From the NCBI GenBank assembly GCA_022592445.1, contig JABYQR010000028.1, forward strand, positions 124,001 through 188,000: a stretch of 64,000 nucleotides of DNA, given 5' to 3'. This stretch comes from Cytidiella melzeri. Its lineage: Eukaryota; Basidiomycota; Agaricomycetes; Polyporales; Irpicaceae. Positions 35,792 to 44,409 of the stretch are shown here, piece after piece. The notes below the pieces were generated by a model. That model was given only the letters and a program-made list of their open reading frames with translations, did not search any database and had not been told where the DNA came from. A program made the position numbers and the translations under genes. The first letter of the stretch is position 1. The number at the start of each line of letters is the position of its first letter.

Positions 35792-35965
35792 GTGCTGCTT
35801 GGCTCAAAGCGAGGAACGAGCGGCCGAGGTAAGCAAGTGCTTACTAAGCGAGCGGCTAGATGCGTGATGAGGCGAAACACCCTCGAATTATCTCTTTCGA
35901 GTTCGCGTTCGCCACCATCACACATCCACCCTCTCTTACTCGTCCCTCGGAAAATTCTCGCAACC
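35792..35965 (+). repeat. Split direct repeat A1 (left end of the element)
   Basis: 174 bases starting GTGCTGCTTGGC and ending TTCTCGCAACC. It matches 41381-41554 except for one transition (A in A1, G in A2) in the GCGAAAC-CCCTCG context. It forms the 5' leader of the element and lies just upstream of the Gag-like start codon at 35995. Confidence 0.93.
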
Positions 35966-35994
35966 TCTTCTACCTCGAGCCTTTTATCCTTACC

Positions 35995-37440
35995 ATGGTT
36001 GAAATTATGCCAGTCGGTGTCGGTGGGAACAACGTGGACGGTTTCGGACACGGGATTTCCGCTGCGGAATTAGAGGTAAGGATGGCACGCAACGAGGATA
36101 GGGCGATGAGGCGTTCGAGGGGAGATGGGGATGTGTCGGAAGACGAGGACCTCGGTGGCAACGTATCCTCTCACCCTCCCTCGAGGAATTCAAGCGCTCC
36201 GCCGCGTTCTCTGCCTGCAGGAAGTCTAGGAACCCCTCCTTGGATCTCATCCGAGAGGTTGTTCCTGGATTTGCTAGGAGAAATGAGTCCGGGATCTATC
36301 CAGAGGGCTGTCGCTTTGATGAAGAAAAAACTGGACTCACCGGATCAGGCGCATACAGTCAGGCCCATCCCCTCCGAAACCAGCCCGTTGAGAGCCCCCG
36401 TCAGCTCTGGATCGCACGGGGCCCCTCTGATAGCTTCAACGTCAATTACCCGCGCCCCGTTGCCGGTATGCGATGTTGCCGACAATGTCGACCTCTTCAG
36501 CAGCGTGGCGAAGCCCCCGGAATCCTTCATCGCGCTTATCAGGCATAAGCACAACCTCCCCTTGTCCATGTGCACGAATAGAGTCATGCGCCAGATAAGG
36601 AGCGAAGGGCCTAAATTCACGAAGGTCCATAACGCGGAGGGGGTGAGTAGTTACATTATCGATGTTTCTAAATACCCCAGCGAGGACAACATGTCCAAGG
36701 ACGACTGGTGGCAGGCTTGGAAGAACTTCGCCAATGTCCTCGACAAAGCTTGTTCCGCGAAGGTTCGGGACCTCTTTACGGCCCATTTCGACTCTCTGGG
36801 CGAGCGCGAGGAGATGGAGGTTTCTTTCGAAACCATCTTAAGTTTTGATCGTGAGGTTCGGGAATCCTTCTTCGGCGGATCCTGGTCGACATTTGGAGTG
36901 GGAAGCCAAAGTTATGAGCGTCGGTTCTACAACGTTGACAGGGCGATCACTAGAAGGAAAGCGGACGCTGATGAGAGAGGGAGAGCTTTCCATCCGTACA
37001 ACAGGGGAGATCGCTCCGGACGACCCAGCGCTCGTGAAGACAGGTTTGGCAACCGCGAAAAGGGTCTGTCTGGCGATCGTCGTGAGGCGTATGACCGCAG
37101 CGAGGGTCCGAGCAAAGGTGGTAAGCCCTTTCAGGGCGGCAGGCAATCTGGCGCCGGGTTGTTCTGCCTTCGATGCGGCCAAGGCGGAACCAACGGCCAC
37201 CACGCGAAGGACTGCAGCGAGAAAACCCTCAAGAACGGCAAGGCCTGCTTTTGCGCATTTGAACGAGGACGTCTCGTTAGCGTCAGGGACGGCTCTGACA
37301 TCTGCTTGTTCTGGAACCTCTCCGAGTCTGGCGGGCAGCTTTCTGGCTGCAAGGGATTCCGCTGTCCAGGTCGATCCTCTCACGTTTGCTCGCTCTGTGG
37401 TGCCACCAGTCATCACGCCGGTAGTAAGCGGTGCCTCTGA
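35995..37440 (+). CDS. Element ORF1: Gag-like protein with Cys/His knuckles
   Basis: The ATG at 35995 lies in an ACCATGG context just after repeat A1; the frame is also open back to 35860 inside A1. The protein has about 481 residues: an acidic, Ser/Pro-rich N-terminus, a central helical region (GSIQRAVALMKKK; then DDWWQAWKNFANVL), a very basic Arg/Gly/Asp linker and a Cys-rich end with two knuckle-like groups, CLRCGQGG...HHAKDC and CSLCGATSHHAGSKRC. This is the layout of a nucleocapsid-type protein that would package element RNA. The last 600 bases overlap the upstream extension of ORF2 in the +1 frame. It stops at 37438-37440. Confidence 0.8.
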   Translation: MVEIMPVGVGGNNVDGFGHGISAAELEVRMARNEDRAMRRSRGDGDVSEDEDLGGNVSSHPPSRNSSAPPRSLPAGSLGTPPWISSERLFLDLLGEMSPGSIQRAVALMKKKLDSPDQAHTVRPIPSETSPLRAPVSSGSHGAPLIASTSITRAPLPVCDVADNVDLFSSVAKPPESFIALIRHKHNLPLSMCTNRVMRQIRSEGPKFTKVHNAEGVSSYIIDVSKYPSEDNMSKDDWWQAWKNFANVLDKACSAKVRDLFTAHFDSLGEREEMEVSFETILSFDREVRESFFGGSWSTFGVGSQSYERRFYNVDRAITRRKADADERGRAFHPYNRGDRSGRPSAREDRFGNREKGLSGDRREAYDRSEGPSKGGKPFQGGRQSGAGLFCLRCGQGGTNGHHAKDCSEKTLKNGKACFCAFERGRLVSVRDGSDICLFWNLSESGGQLSGCKGFRCPGRSSHVCSLCGATSHHAGSKRCL

Positions 37441-39405
37441 GCGGGGGCGAATCATCACCCCATATCGTGCTGGCTATTTCGCTTCAGAGCTCGCCAAGTT
37501 TGGTCTCCTGCACAAATATCAAGACCTCCCTAACAAACTCCGTCTGGGCTTCCCAATAGGGAATTTTCGCCCTCGCTCCGTTACCTTCGCTCCCCCCAAC
37601 TCAAAGACAGGCATCGCTCATATGAGCTTCATCCAGGATTACGTGAACGAGCAGGTCTCGCTAGGACGCATGTCCGGCCCATTCTCGCAATCGCAACTCG
37701 AATACATTTTCAATTCACCTTTCGTCTCTTCGCCGCTTTCAGTAGTCGAGAAGGCGGGTTCAAGCAAACTCCGGCTAATTCAAAACTGTTCTTTTAAGGA
37801 CTCTGAGGGCGTGTCGGTTAACCACGACATTGACTCGGACGATTTCACGACAACTTGGGGGACCGCCGCTATATTTGCGCAGATGGTAAGTCTTTGGTTC
37901 GCTCACATTCACCAAGAGACCGGTTTTTCCTGCGAATGGGTTCTTATGCCCTCGTCTTTCTGAGCGTCGACGCTCCCTTTCATGCGCTGCCTCAATTCGA
38001 GACATAGCGTTAAGCATTCGCTTATGCCCTCATCTTTCGAGCGTCGACGCTCCCTTTTCATACGCTGCCTCAATTCGAGTTCTGCATAGCGTTAAGCCTT
38101 CGCCGCCTCAATTCGAGTGCGTGTACTTCACTTCCTTTCGTCAGGCGCTCTCCGCTTGTATTTGTTGGCTCAAGACGAGTCAGGATGTACCATTTACCTT
38201 TTTCTTCTGGTTCGCAGGTCGCCACTGCTCCACCAGGTGCCCAGGCAGCGTCCCTTGACATAGACTCCGCTTTCCGTAACATCCCAATCCTTCCCAGTCA
38301 CAAACCGTATATCGTCATACAATGCGAACCGGGAAATTTCTACATGGACCACGTTTGCCCTTTTGGCATCTCCTCTGGCCCGGGAGTGCAGGGTGAAGTC
38401 ATGGACGCGGTCGTAGATATTCTTCGTGCTCACTTCCAAGCTCCAAACGCAAAATGGGTCGACGATCTTTCACAGCTTCGTTTCCCAATCTCCGGTTCTG
38501 GAGCGGACAGCTGGCGCTATGCGTTTGACGTTGAAGATATCCTCAGAGTCACTCAACCTCTAGGTGTGCCGTGGAAACTTGGGAAGTGCTGGGGTTTCGC
38601 GTTTCTGCAGGTCTACCTGGGTTTCCTCTGGGATCTCTCGAAGCGCACGGTCGCGTTGCCGGATGCCAAACGCCTCAAGTACCTGCTGAAGGTGAAAGAG
38701 TTTTGTAACCTGGCGCTGGAGCGGCGGAGAGTATCCCTCAAGCTAATCTTGTCTCTCAATGGCACCCTCTCGCATATCGCTTTCGTTTTCCCGCAAGGTC
38801 GCGCCTTTCTCTCAAACCTTTGCAACTTCATTGCTTCTTTCCGTAATGATTTCGAACTACGGTACGTCCCGCACTCTGTTAAGACGGACATGGATTGGTG
38901 GAGAAATATTCTTACCTCGACGGGTATCGCGCGTTCCCTGGTTCCGCGGGGAGACCTGCAAGACGTGGGCATCTGGGTTGACGCGTCTTCGAGTTGGGGT
39001 ATTGGCATCATCATCGACGGGAGATGGGCAGCCTGGAGGTTAACTCAAGGATGGAAGGCAAACAGTCGAGATATCGGGTGGGCTGAAATGATTGCGGTCG
39101 AGCTCGCGACGCTATCCCTCGAAGCTTTGGGTTTCTCCAATGCTGACATTTTAGTACGCAGTGATAACATCGGCGTGGTGGGCGCATTCAATAGAGGCCG
39201 CAGCCGAAATTTTCAAGTAAATCTTTCAATTCGCCGGGTAGTCGTCATTCTGGCGGCTCTAAATCTTCACCTCGTTCTTCGCTACGTCAACACCAAGGAA
39301 AACTTGGCCGACCCTGTATCTCGCGGTATCCTGGGTTCGGCTACACTTCGTCTTCCGCCTCTCGCTCTGCCTGAAGAGCTCAGCCCCTTTCTTTCTCATG
39401 TCTAG
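37441..39405 (+). CDS. Element ORF2: reverse transcriptase and RNase H, interrupted by an intron
   Basis: Coding parts are about 37441 (frame open from 36845) to 37885, and 38218-39405. The first part has the conserved pre-RT region (ITPYRAGYFASEL, GLLHKY); without splicing it stops at 37961-37963. Removing 37886-38217 (GTAAGT ... TTCGCAG) joins AQM directly to VATAPPGAQAASLDIDSAF, which contains RT motif A. Motif B is PFGISSGPGVQGE and motif C KWVDDLSQ, with the catalytic Asp pair. RNase H follows: WVDASSSWGIG, AEMIAVELA, VRSDNIGVV and LADPVSRG supply the acidic residues. The start of translation is unclear because the frame overlaps ORF1; frameshifting or reinitiation is likely. The stop overlaps the ORF3 start. 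Confidence 0.86.
37886..38217 (+). other. Predicted 332-nt spliceosomal intron inside the RT gene
   Basis: Donor GTAAGT at 37886, a pyrimidine tract CCTTTTTCTTCTGGTTCG and acceptor CAG at 38215-38217. Splicing restores an uninterrupted RT in phase 0. The intron contains two near-identical units (37943-38020 and 38021-38102) and a partial third, so it is far longer than the 45-70 nt introns of the host genes here. Confidence 0.75.
37943..38120 (+). repeat. Tandem repeat inside the RT intron, two units of about 80 bases plus a partial one
   Basis: Unit 1 37943-38020 and unit 2 38021-38102 both begin CTTATGCCCTC and end TAAGC.TTCG; a third piece at 38103-38120 repeats only CCGCCTCAATTCGAGTG. 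Each full unit contains the 14-base perfect palindrome GAGCGTCGACGCTC. The units differ by a few substitutions and short indels. Confidence 0.85.
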
Positions 39406-40736
39406 TATGCCTCTAGTTACTGCGTGCGCAAGTGCGAACGCGTCTACTTCTCAGAGGAAGGCCTCCCCTTCTCCGCGAACTCTGAGTCGTCGCAAACCAA
39501 GGAAGCCCTCGGCTGCTAATTATCTCAAACCCTCTGCTCTTCGCCCTTCTGTTCTTGCTGCAGACCGCCTCAATTTTTGGACGACTCCTTATGCTATGAA
39601 TTTCCGTCAAAACCTCGCTGCTGACATATCAGTTGACGCCTCCAAATCTCTGCTTGACCTCATGCTCGCTTCAATTGAACCCAACACCCGGAAGAATTAC
39701 GGCGCCGGCCTCTTGCGTTTCAATCAGTATTGTGACTGTCTGGGAATTGCTGAGTCGCGACGTATGCCAGCATCCGACGTTTTACTCTCTTGCTTCGTTG
39801 CCAAATGGGGTGGCATCGTCTCTCGATCCACCATTGATACTTGGATGGCAGGCTTATCGTTCTGGCACTCGATTAACGGCGCCCCGTGGCTCGGGGCGAA
39901 AATGTTAAAGATCACTTGCGCGGGCGCTCTGAAAGTCCAACCTTCCGTGAAGCCGAAACGACCTCCCGTTACGCTTGAGCATATGAACGCTTTGTTTTCG
40001 CATCTAGACCTCTCAAACTCCCTTGACGCCGCAGTCTTTGCAATTGCATGTTTTGCTTTTTGGGGTACGAGGCGGTACGAATATCCTGGCCTCACGGCTC
40101 CTTTTTTTACGCATTCCCTCCCGTACTAACTTCGTTTCAAGGCTAGGAGAACTTGTAATCCCTTCATCCCACGGCTTCGACAAGACTAAACATGTCTCTC
40201 GCTCCGCTTCATTGAAACTCAACTCTCTTCCGGATGGAAAATCGTATTACGCCCTCGCTCTGCCGTGGTCCAAAACTACCAAATACGATGGCCTCGTGGT
40301 GACGGTCACCGAAAACGGCGAACCAACTTCCCCAATCCGCGCCCTCACTCATCACCTCAAATGCAACTCGAAGGTTCCTCCAGACGCTCCCTTCTTCTCC
40401 TTTGTCTCCCTTTCAGAACGAGGATGGGAACCTATGACGCGCGAATGGTTCTTAGTGCGTTGTAATCAGGTGTGGACGGGAGCCGGTTTAAGTGCGCTGA
40501 CCGGGCACTGTTTCCGGATTGGAGGGGCCACTGAGCTCCTGCTTCGTGGTACCCCTCCGGACATTGTTGCAATTCAGGGTGGTTGGAGATCACGGGCGTT
40601 CCTTGAGTATTGGCGGAAAATAGACTCTATTCTTCCTCTTTTCATTTCCAATTCGTTTGATAAGTCTCGCCTTCAGCTGGCTCAGGACTCTATAGACAAA
40701 TTCCGAAAATCGCGCTCCTTTGTACTGTCAGCTTAG
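39398..40736 (+). CDS. Element ORF3: tyrosine recombinase, interrupted by an intron
   Basis: Exons 39398-40074 and 40142-40736, about 423 residues. The 67-nt intron (GTACGA ... TTTCAAG) has a perfect TACTAAC branch site at about 40124-40130. Splicing joins FWGTR to RLGELVIPS, restoring the box I Arg-x-x-Glu-Leu of the YR family; unspliced RNA would stop at 40129. The C-terminal catalytic motif is GHCFRIGG (His-x-x-Arg), followed by GGW and the nucleophilic Tyr in FLEYWRK. A core-binding domain with SIEPNTRKNY-like residues lies in exon 1. This enzyme would insert the circular cDNA by site-specific-like recombination. The ATG overlaps the RT stop in the 8-base string ATGTCTAG. Confidence 0.9.
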
Positions 40737-40905
40737 CAAACTTGCATCGCATAATCCGCATTTAATGATACACATTTGCAATTTTTCTCTTTGAAACAAA
40801 CAGTCCCCCCCCCCCCTGATCGACGCATCACAAGAATTCAAGGCTGGCGCGAGCCTTTGGGGGTGAGTCGCCTCGCGTTGCGCACGACTGTTGTGGCTCG
40901 CGCCT
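40737..40905 (+). other. Non-coding segment between recombinase gene and repeat B1
   Basis: It contains a run of 12 C at 40805-40816 and an imperfect repeat of the B1 start (CCTTTGGGGGTGAGTCG at about 40855, compared with CCTTTGGTGGTGAGTCG at 40903). This may be the RNA 3' region or part of the template-switch signal. Confidence 0.5.
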
Positions 40906-41380
40906 TTGGTGGTGAGTCGTGTTCGCAACGTCTCGTTTTCCACCTCACGCTCAGTCGGACTCGGGCACACACGAGCTGGCGTTTCGTCCTCCTCCTTCGG
41001 GCATTGACCCTTCCTCGCAGCATCCCGCCACATTGTTATCGAGGAGGAGTTCGGACAACCACTCCCTTTTTAGGGAGCTTTCCCGCGCCACAAAGCTCGA
41101 AACAAGCGCTCCCCAATGCGCACGAATCTTCCGGTATCCGGTGGTTTTCTAAGCCCGGAAAGACGCCTACAGGCTGCCGGAAGCTTTCGGAAGTGTGCCG
41201 GTGGAGGGCCAAGCCCTCCCCCGACTAAGGCTAATACTTAATACTCTTTAATTTTATTTTATTTTAATTCTAATAACCAATCAGGAAGTGCAAAATAGAA
41301 AGCATACACTACAACGTCCCCTTAATTTCCTCTGAATTCCTTTGTTACCCTCTAGCTTAGCCGCTAAGCACTTAGGAAGC
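40906..41380 (+). repeat. Split direct repeat B1
   Basis: 475 bases from TTGGTGGTGAGTCG to CTTAGGAAGC, repeated without visible difference at 41577-42051. The last third is AT-rich (TTTAATTTTATTTTATTTTAA). It abuts repeat A2 directly, so the B1/A2 junction would equal the junction of a circular intermediate. Confidence 0.93.
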
Positions 41381-41554
41381 GTGCTGCTTGGCTCAAAGCG
41401 AGGAACGAGCGGCCGAGGTAAGCAAGTGCTTACTAAGCGAGCGGCTAGATGCGTGATGAGGCGAAACGCCCTCGAATTATCTCTTTCGAGTTCGCGTTCG
41501 CCACCATCACACATCCACCCTCTCTTACTCGTCCCTCGGAAAATTCTCGCAACC
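41381..41554 (+). repeat. Split direct repeat A2
   Basis: 174-base copy of the left terminal repeat A1, placed between B1 and a 22-base spacer (41555-41576, AACCCACCCAACCCCTAGCGTC). It differs from A1 by one base. Confidence 0.93.
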
Positions 41555-41576
41555 AACCCACCCAACCCCTAGCGTC

Positions 41577-42051
41577 TTGGTGGTGAGTCGTGTTCGCAAC
41601 GTCTCGTTTTCCACCTCACGCTCAGTCGGACTCGGGCACACACGAGCTGGCGTTTCGTCCTCCTCCTTCGGGCATTGACCCTTCCTCGCAGCATCCCGCC
41701 ACATTGTTATCGAGGAGGAGTTCGGACAACCACTCCCTTTTTAGGGAGCTTTCCCGCGCCACAAAGCTCGAAACAAGCGCTCCCCAATGCGCACGAATCT
41801 TCCGGTATCCGGTGGTTTTCTAAGCCCGGAAAGACGCCTACAGGCTGCCGGAAGCTTTCGGAAGTGTGCCGGTGGAGGGCCAAGCCCTCCCCCGACTAAG
41901 GCTAATACTTAATACTCTTTAATTTTATTTTATTTTAATTCTAATAACCAATCAGGAAGTGCAAAATAGAAAGCATACACTACAACGTCCCCTTAATTTC
42001 CTCTGAATTCCTTTGTTACCCTCTAGCTTAGCCGCTAAGCACTTAGGAAGC
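41577..42051 (+). repeat. Split direct repeat B2 (right end of the element)
   Basis: Second copy of the 475-base B repeat. Its end, CTTAGGAAGC, is followed by TTCTAG of the host, whereas B1 is followed by GTGCTG of A2; this fixes the right boundary at 42051, or up to three bases left because of shared AGC. Confidence 0.92.
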
Positions 42052-42077
42052 TTCTAGTATGACAAGAAGTGCTACTA

Positions 42078-42130
42078 ACATGGAAGCGTGCTGTTTGGTT
42101 AGAGAGCGAGCCTACGAGCGCCCTAGCCAA
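42078..42130 (+). repeat. Short degenerate match to the B/A junction of the element
   Basis: GGAAGCGTGCTGTTTGG at 42082 and the following AGAGCGAGCCTACGAGCG resemble the B1/A2 junction (GGAAGCGTGCTGCTTGG, then AAGCGAGGAACGAGCG) with scattered substitutions. It sits 30 bases outside the right end. It may be a remnant of an older related element. Confidence 0.5.
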
Positions 42131-42344
42131 ACTTATGATTATGTTCGGATCTGTTATCATTCAAGCCTTCATGAACCCAGTCTCTGCTACGCGGGTCGAA
42201 AAAATTCAACAGCTACACCTCCCCGCGGTATTCGTTCGCAGTAATACTAGTTACATGCACTGCTCAGAGGTGTCTGTGCCGCACTCCTTATAAATTACAA
42301 GTTGACGACAGCACATCCTCCAAGTAGTACTGCTCACCCATGTA

Positions 42345-44409
42345 TCACTCCCTCCGTTCAACAACAACAAGCAACCGACCCGTCTTGTACACCAACCTAT
42401 CCTCAATCTCACGCTCAAACGAGTCTCCCGACCCTTCCCCAAACCTGACACTCAGCCTCTGCATCACCTGACACATCACCGTGCGCATCTCCTGCAACGC
42501 CAAGTTCTTTCCCACACAGTTTGCAGGGCCGAACGAGAACGGGACGTACGCGTTCGGGGTGTGTATCAATTGTGACCCAGCCTCAGACTCGAGCAGGCCT
42601 TCGGCGACCAGCCAACGGTCGGGGTAGAACCGCGACGGGTACGAAAAGTTGCGGGGGTCGCGGTGGACGGACCAGAAGTGGATTCGCGCTTGATTTCCTT
42701 TGGGGATGTAGCTGAACGATTCAAAAAAAGGGTAAGAAAAACGGGTGAAGAGAGAGTATGATGTTGGGAATGGGAGTGTGAGATGTTGTATTTTGAATTT
42801 GACGCACTAAGGTCCGATGAGTTTACCCTCCGTGCCCAACTCGGCGGATCTCTGGCTCCCACTGGGGACGGCAGGGTACAGACGGAGGACTTCGTTCCTA
42901 ACACAAAAAATACCAGTTGCACACAAGTCGTTCAGCTGGAATGGATGTAGCGAAAACCAATCTTACAATACCGCATCCAGATAAACCATCTTGGGATGAT
43001 GCCGAGGATCCAAAGCGTCTTCCCCGGCTGGATAGTAACGATCCACCTCATTCTGCAGCTGCCTGTAGCACTCTGGATGTCGTAACAGAAGCCAAAACGC
43101 GATAGTGAGCGCGTTTGAAGTCGTGTCCGAGCCTGCAATGACTGTGAGAATAGCCTCGGACAAGATGAGGGGTCGAGACGGCGTCTCTTTGTCGAAGCCG
43201 TCTTCATTGCTCTGTGTGCAATGATTAGAGGGAGAGGTTGTTCAAATTGGCCAAACACACCAAGTAATAGAACAAATCCTTCGTAGTAGAACCCGCACGG
43301 AACCTTTGTTCTGAGCGCTGGTAGCAGAAAGCCCGGAATCGCTTCAGCTCTTCGGCGACACCAGGAATGTACCTTGTGTAGTATGATAGCCACGGTATGT
43401 GTTCGTAGACTTGACCAATGCTTGATGGTGTTTGGCTTCTCTGTTAGCCCACGGTACCCCATGTAATGAAGGGGTTGGAATCAAACTCACTCCAAACCGT
43501 CCTTCATATTCTGCCACAGTCCTTCTGTATCCCCGTCTCGCAGCATTTCTGACCCACCGCCAAACCTATCGATGGACATGAGAACGTGATGCCAATAAGG
43601 ATAGGACGTTGGATCTACTTACGCCATGTCGCACATAAAGTCATATCTTCACAATCGATCAGCAAGCCGTGTCTGAGAATGGAGATACTCATGCTCACGT
43701 GAAGAAACTCATCCACTGCGCGAGGTCCACGGTGCCCTGCTGATTACCGAGGGCCTCAACCAACTGCTCAACGCGCCTCGTGATGATAGGTTGATATTCC
43801 TTCAAAGCCGCAGCGTTGAACCCACGGTTCCACACTTTGCGACGCCTAGCATGGGCTGCGCGTTCTCGAATGGCTATGAGTGATGGCAAGGGAGTGTGAA
43901 AAGTGCGACCAGACCATTCTAGTGATTACATGAATAGGTTGAAAACGCCATAATACGTGGGTTGAGGCGACTTACGTGGTCCCTTCGGCCAGCCCTGAGC
44001 ACCCATAAGTGGCTGAATGGCGGAGACGTCGCGAATGGATAGCTCGTTCGGACCTATCTACCACTTTCAACCAGTCGTCCCGGGCTCGCGACCATAGCAC
44101 CGGACACTTACCAATCCTCACAACGTCGCCATACACATCGTGCAGCCGCTGGATGTAGAGATGCTGCTTGCCGCTACTTGCGACCCATGCCATCCAAAGC
44201 TTCGACACTTTCGCTTGGATGGGCCCGGGATATCGAGCTAGTGGGTGGATCGGAGAGAGCCTGTAGAGCACGATCGAAAGTAGTAATGTAGACCAAAATA
44301 GGAGAAACGAGCGAGGAACGCTTTGAGGTGTGTCAAGGCGATATTGGAGTATGCTGACTAGGGCTGCAGGAAACCCCAGTAGAAGACCTAGGACTGTAGG
44401 AATGTACAT
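42345..44409 (-). CDS. Cytochrome P450 monooxygenase
   Basis: Start 44409 (MYIPTVLGLLLGF) with an N-terminal membrane anchor and a second hydrophobic stretch, then the proline-containing hinge YPGP. About ten small exons follow. P450 motifs are the I helix AGSDTTS (oxygen-activating Thr), NEVLRLYP (ExxR), FYPDRW (PERF-like) and the heme loop FSFGPANCVGKNLA with the axial Cys. The end is near VVVERRE at 42345. The protein is likely ER-bound and needs a P450 reductase. Substrate cannot be predicted; fungal families of this type act in xenobiotic, lipid or terpenoid oxidation. It lies 1.2 kb from an MFS exporter gene on the same strand. Its 3' end is about 290 bases from the retrotransposon. Confidence 0.9.

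Larger units (their letters stand above)
35792..42051 (+). mobile_element. Ngaro-type tyrosine-recombinase retrotransposon, structurally complete (about 6.26 kb)
   Basis: The element has split direct repeats in the order A1 (35792-35965), coding body, B1 (40906-41380), A2 (41381-41554), a 22-base spacer, B2 (41577-42051). This order, together with an RT/RNase H of the DIRS kind and a tyrosine recombinase instead of a DDE integrase, defines the Ngaro group of YR retrotransposons, known from Agaricomycotina. B1 and B2 show no difference that I could find over 475 bases; A1 and A2 differ at one position in 174. No target-site duplication is seen, as expected for recombinase-mediated insertion. 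Coding parts are a Gag-like ORF, RT/RNase H and YR. The near-identical repeats and intact spliced ORFs point to a young, possibly active copy. Confidence 0.92.

Noticed and set aside
36838..37458. A 206-codon frame on the minus strand within the element
   Set aside because: It is antisense to the basic, Arg/Gly-rich part of ORF1, whose skewed codons leave the other strand open.
40919..41152. A 77-codon frame repeated exactly at 41,590-41,823
   Set aside because: Both copies lie in the B repeats; identity comes from the repeat, and there is no recognisable domain or coding bias.
35792..42051. LTR retrotransposon (Gypsy or Copia) as identity of the element
   Set aside because: No DDE integrase, protease or simple LTR pair; a tyrosine recombinase and split direct repeats are present instead.
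35792..42051. DIRS1-type element with inverted terminal repeats
   Set aside because: The terminal repeats are direct (A1/A2, B1/B2), which fits Ngaro rather than classical DIRS.
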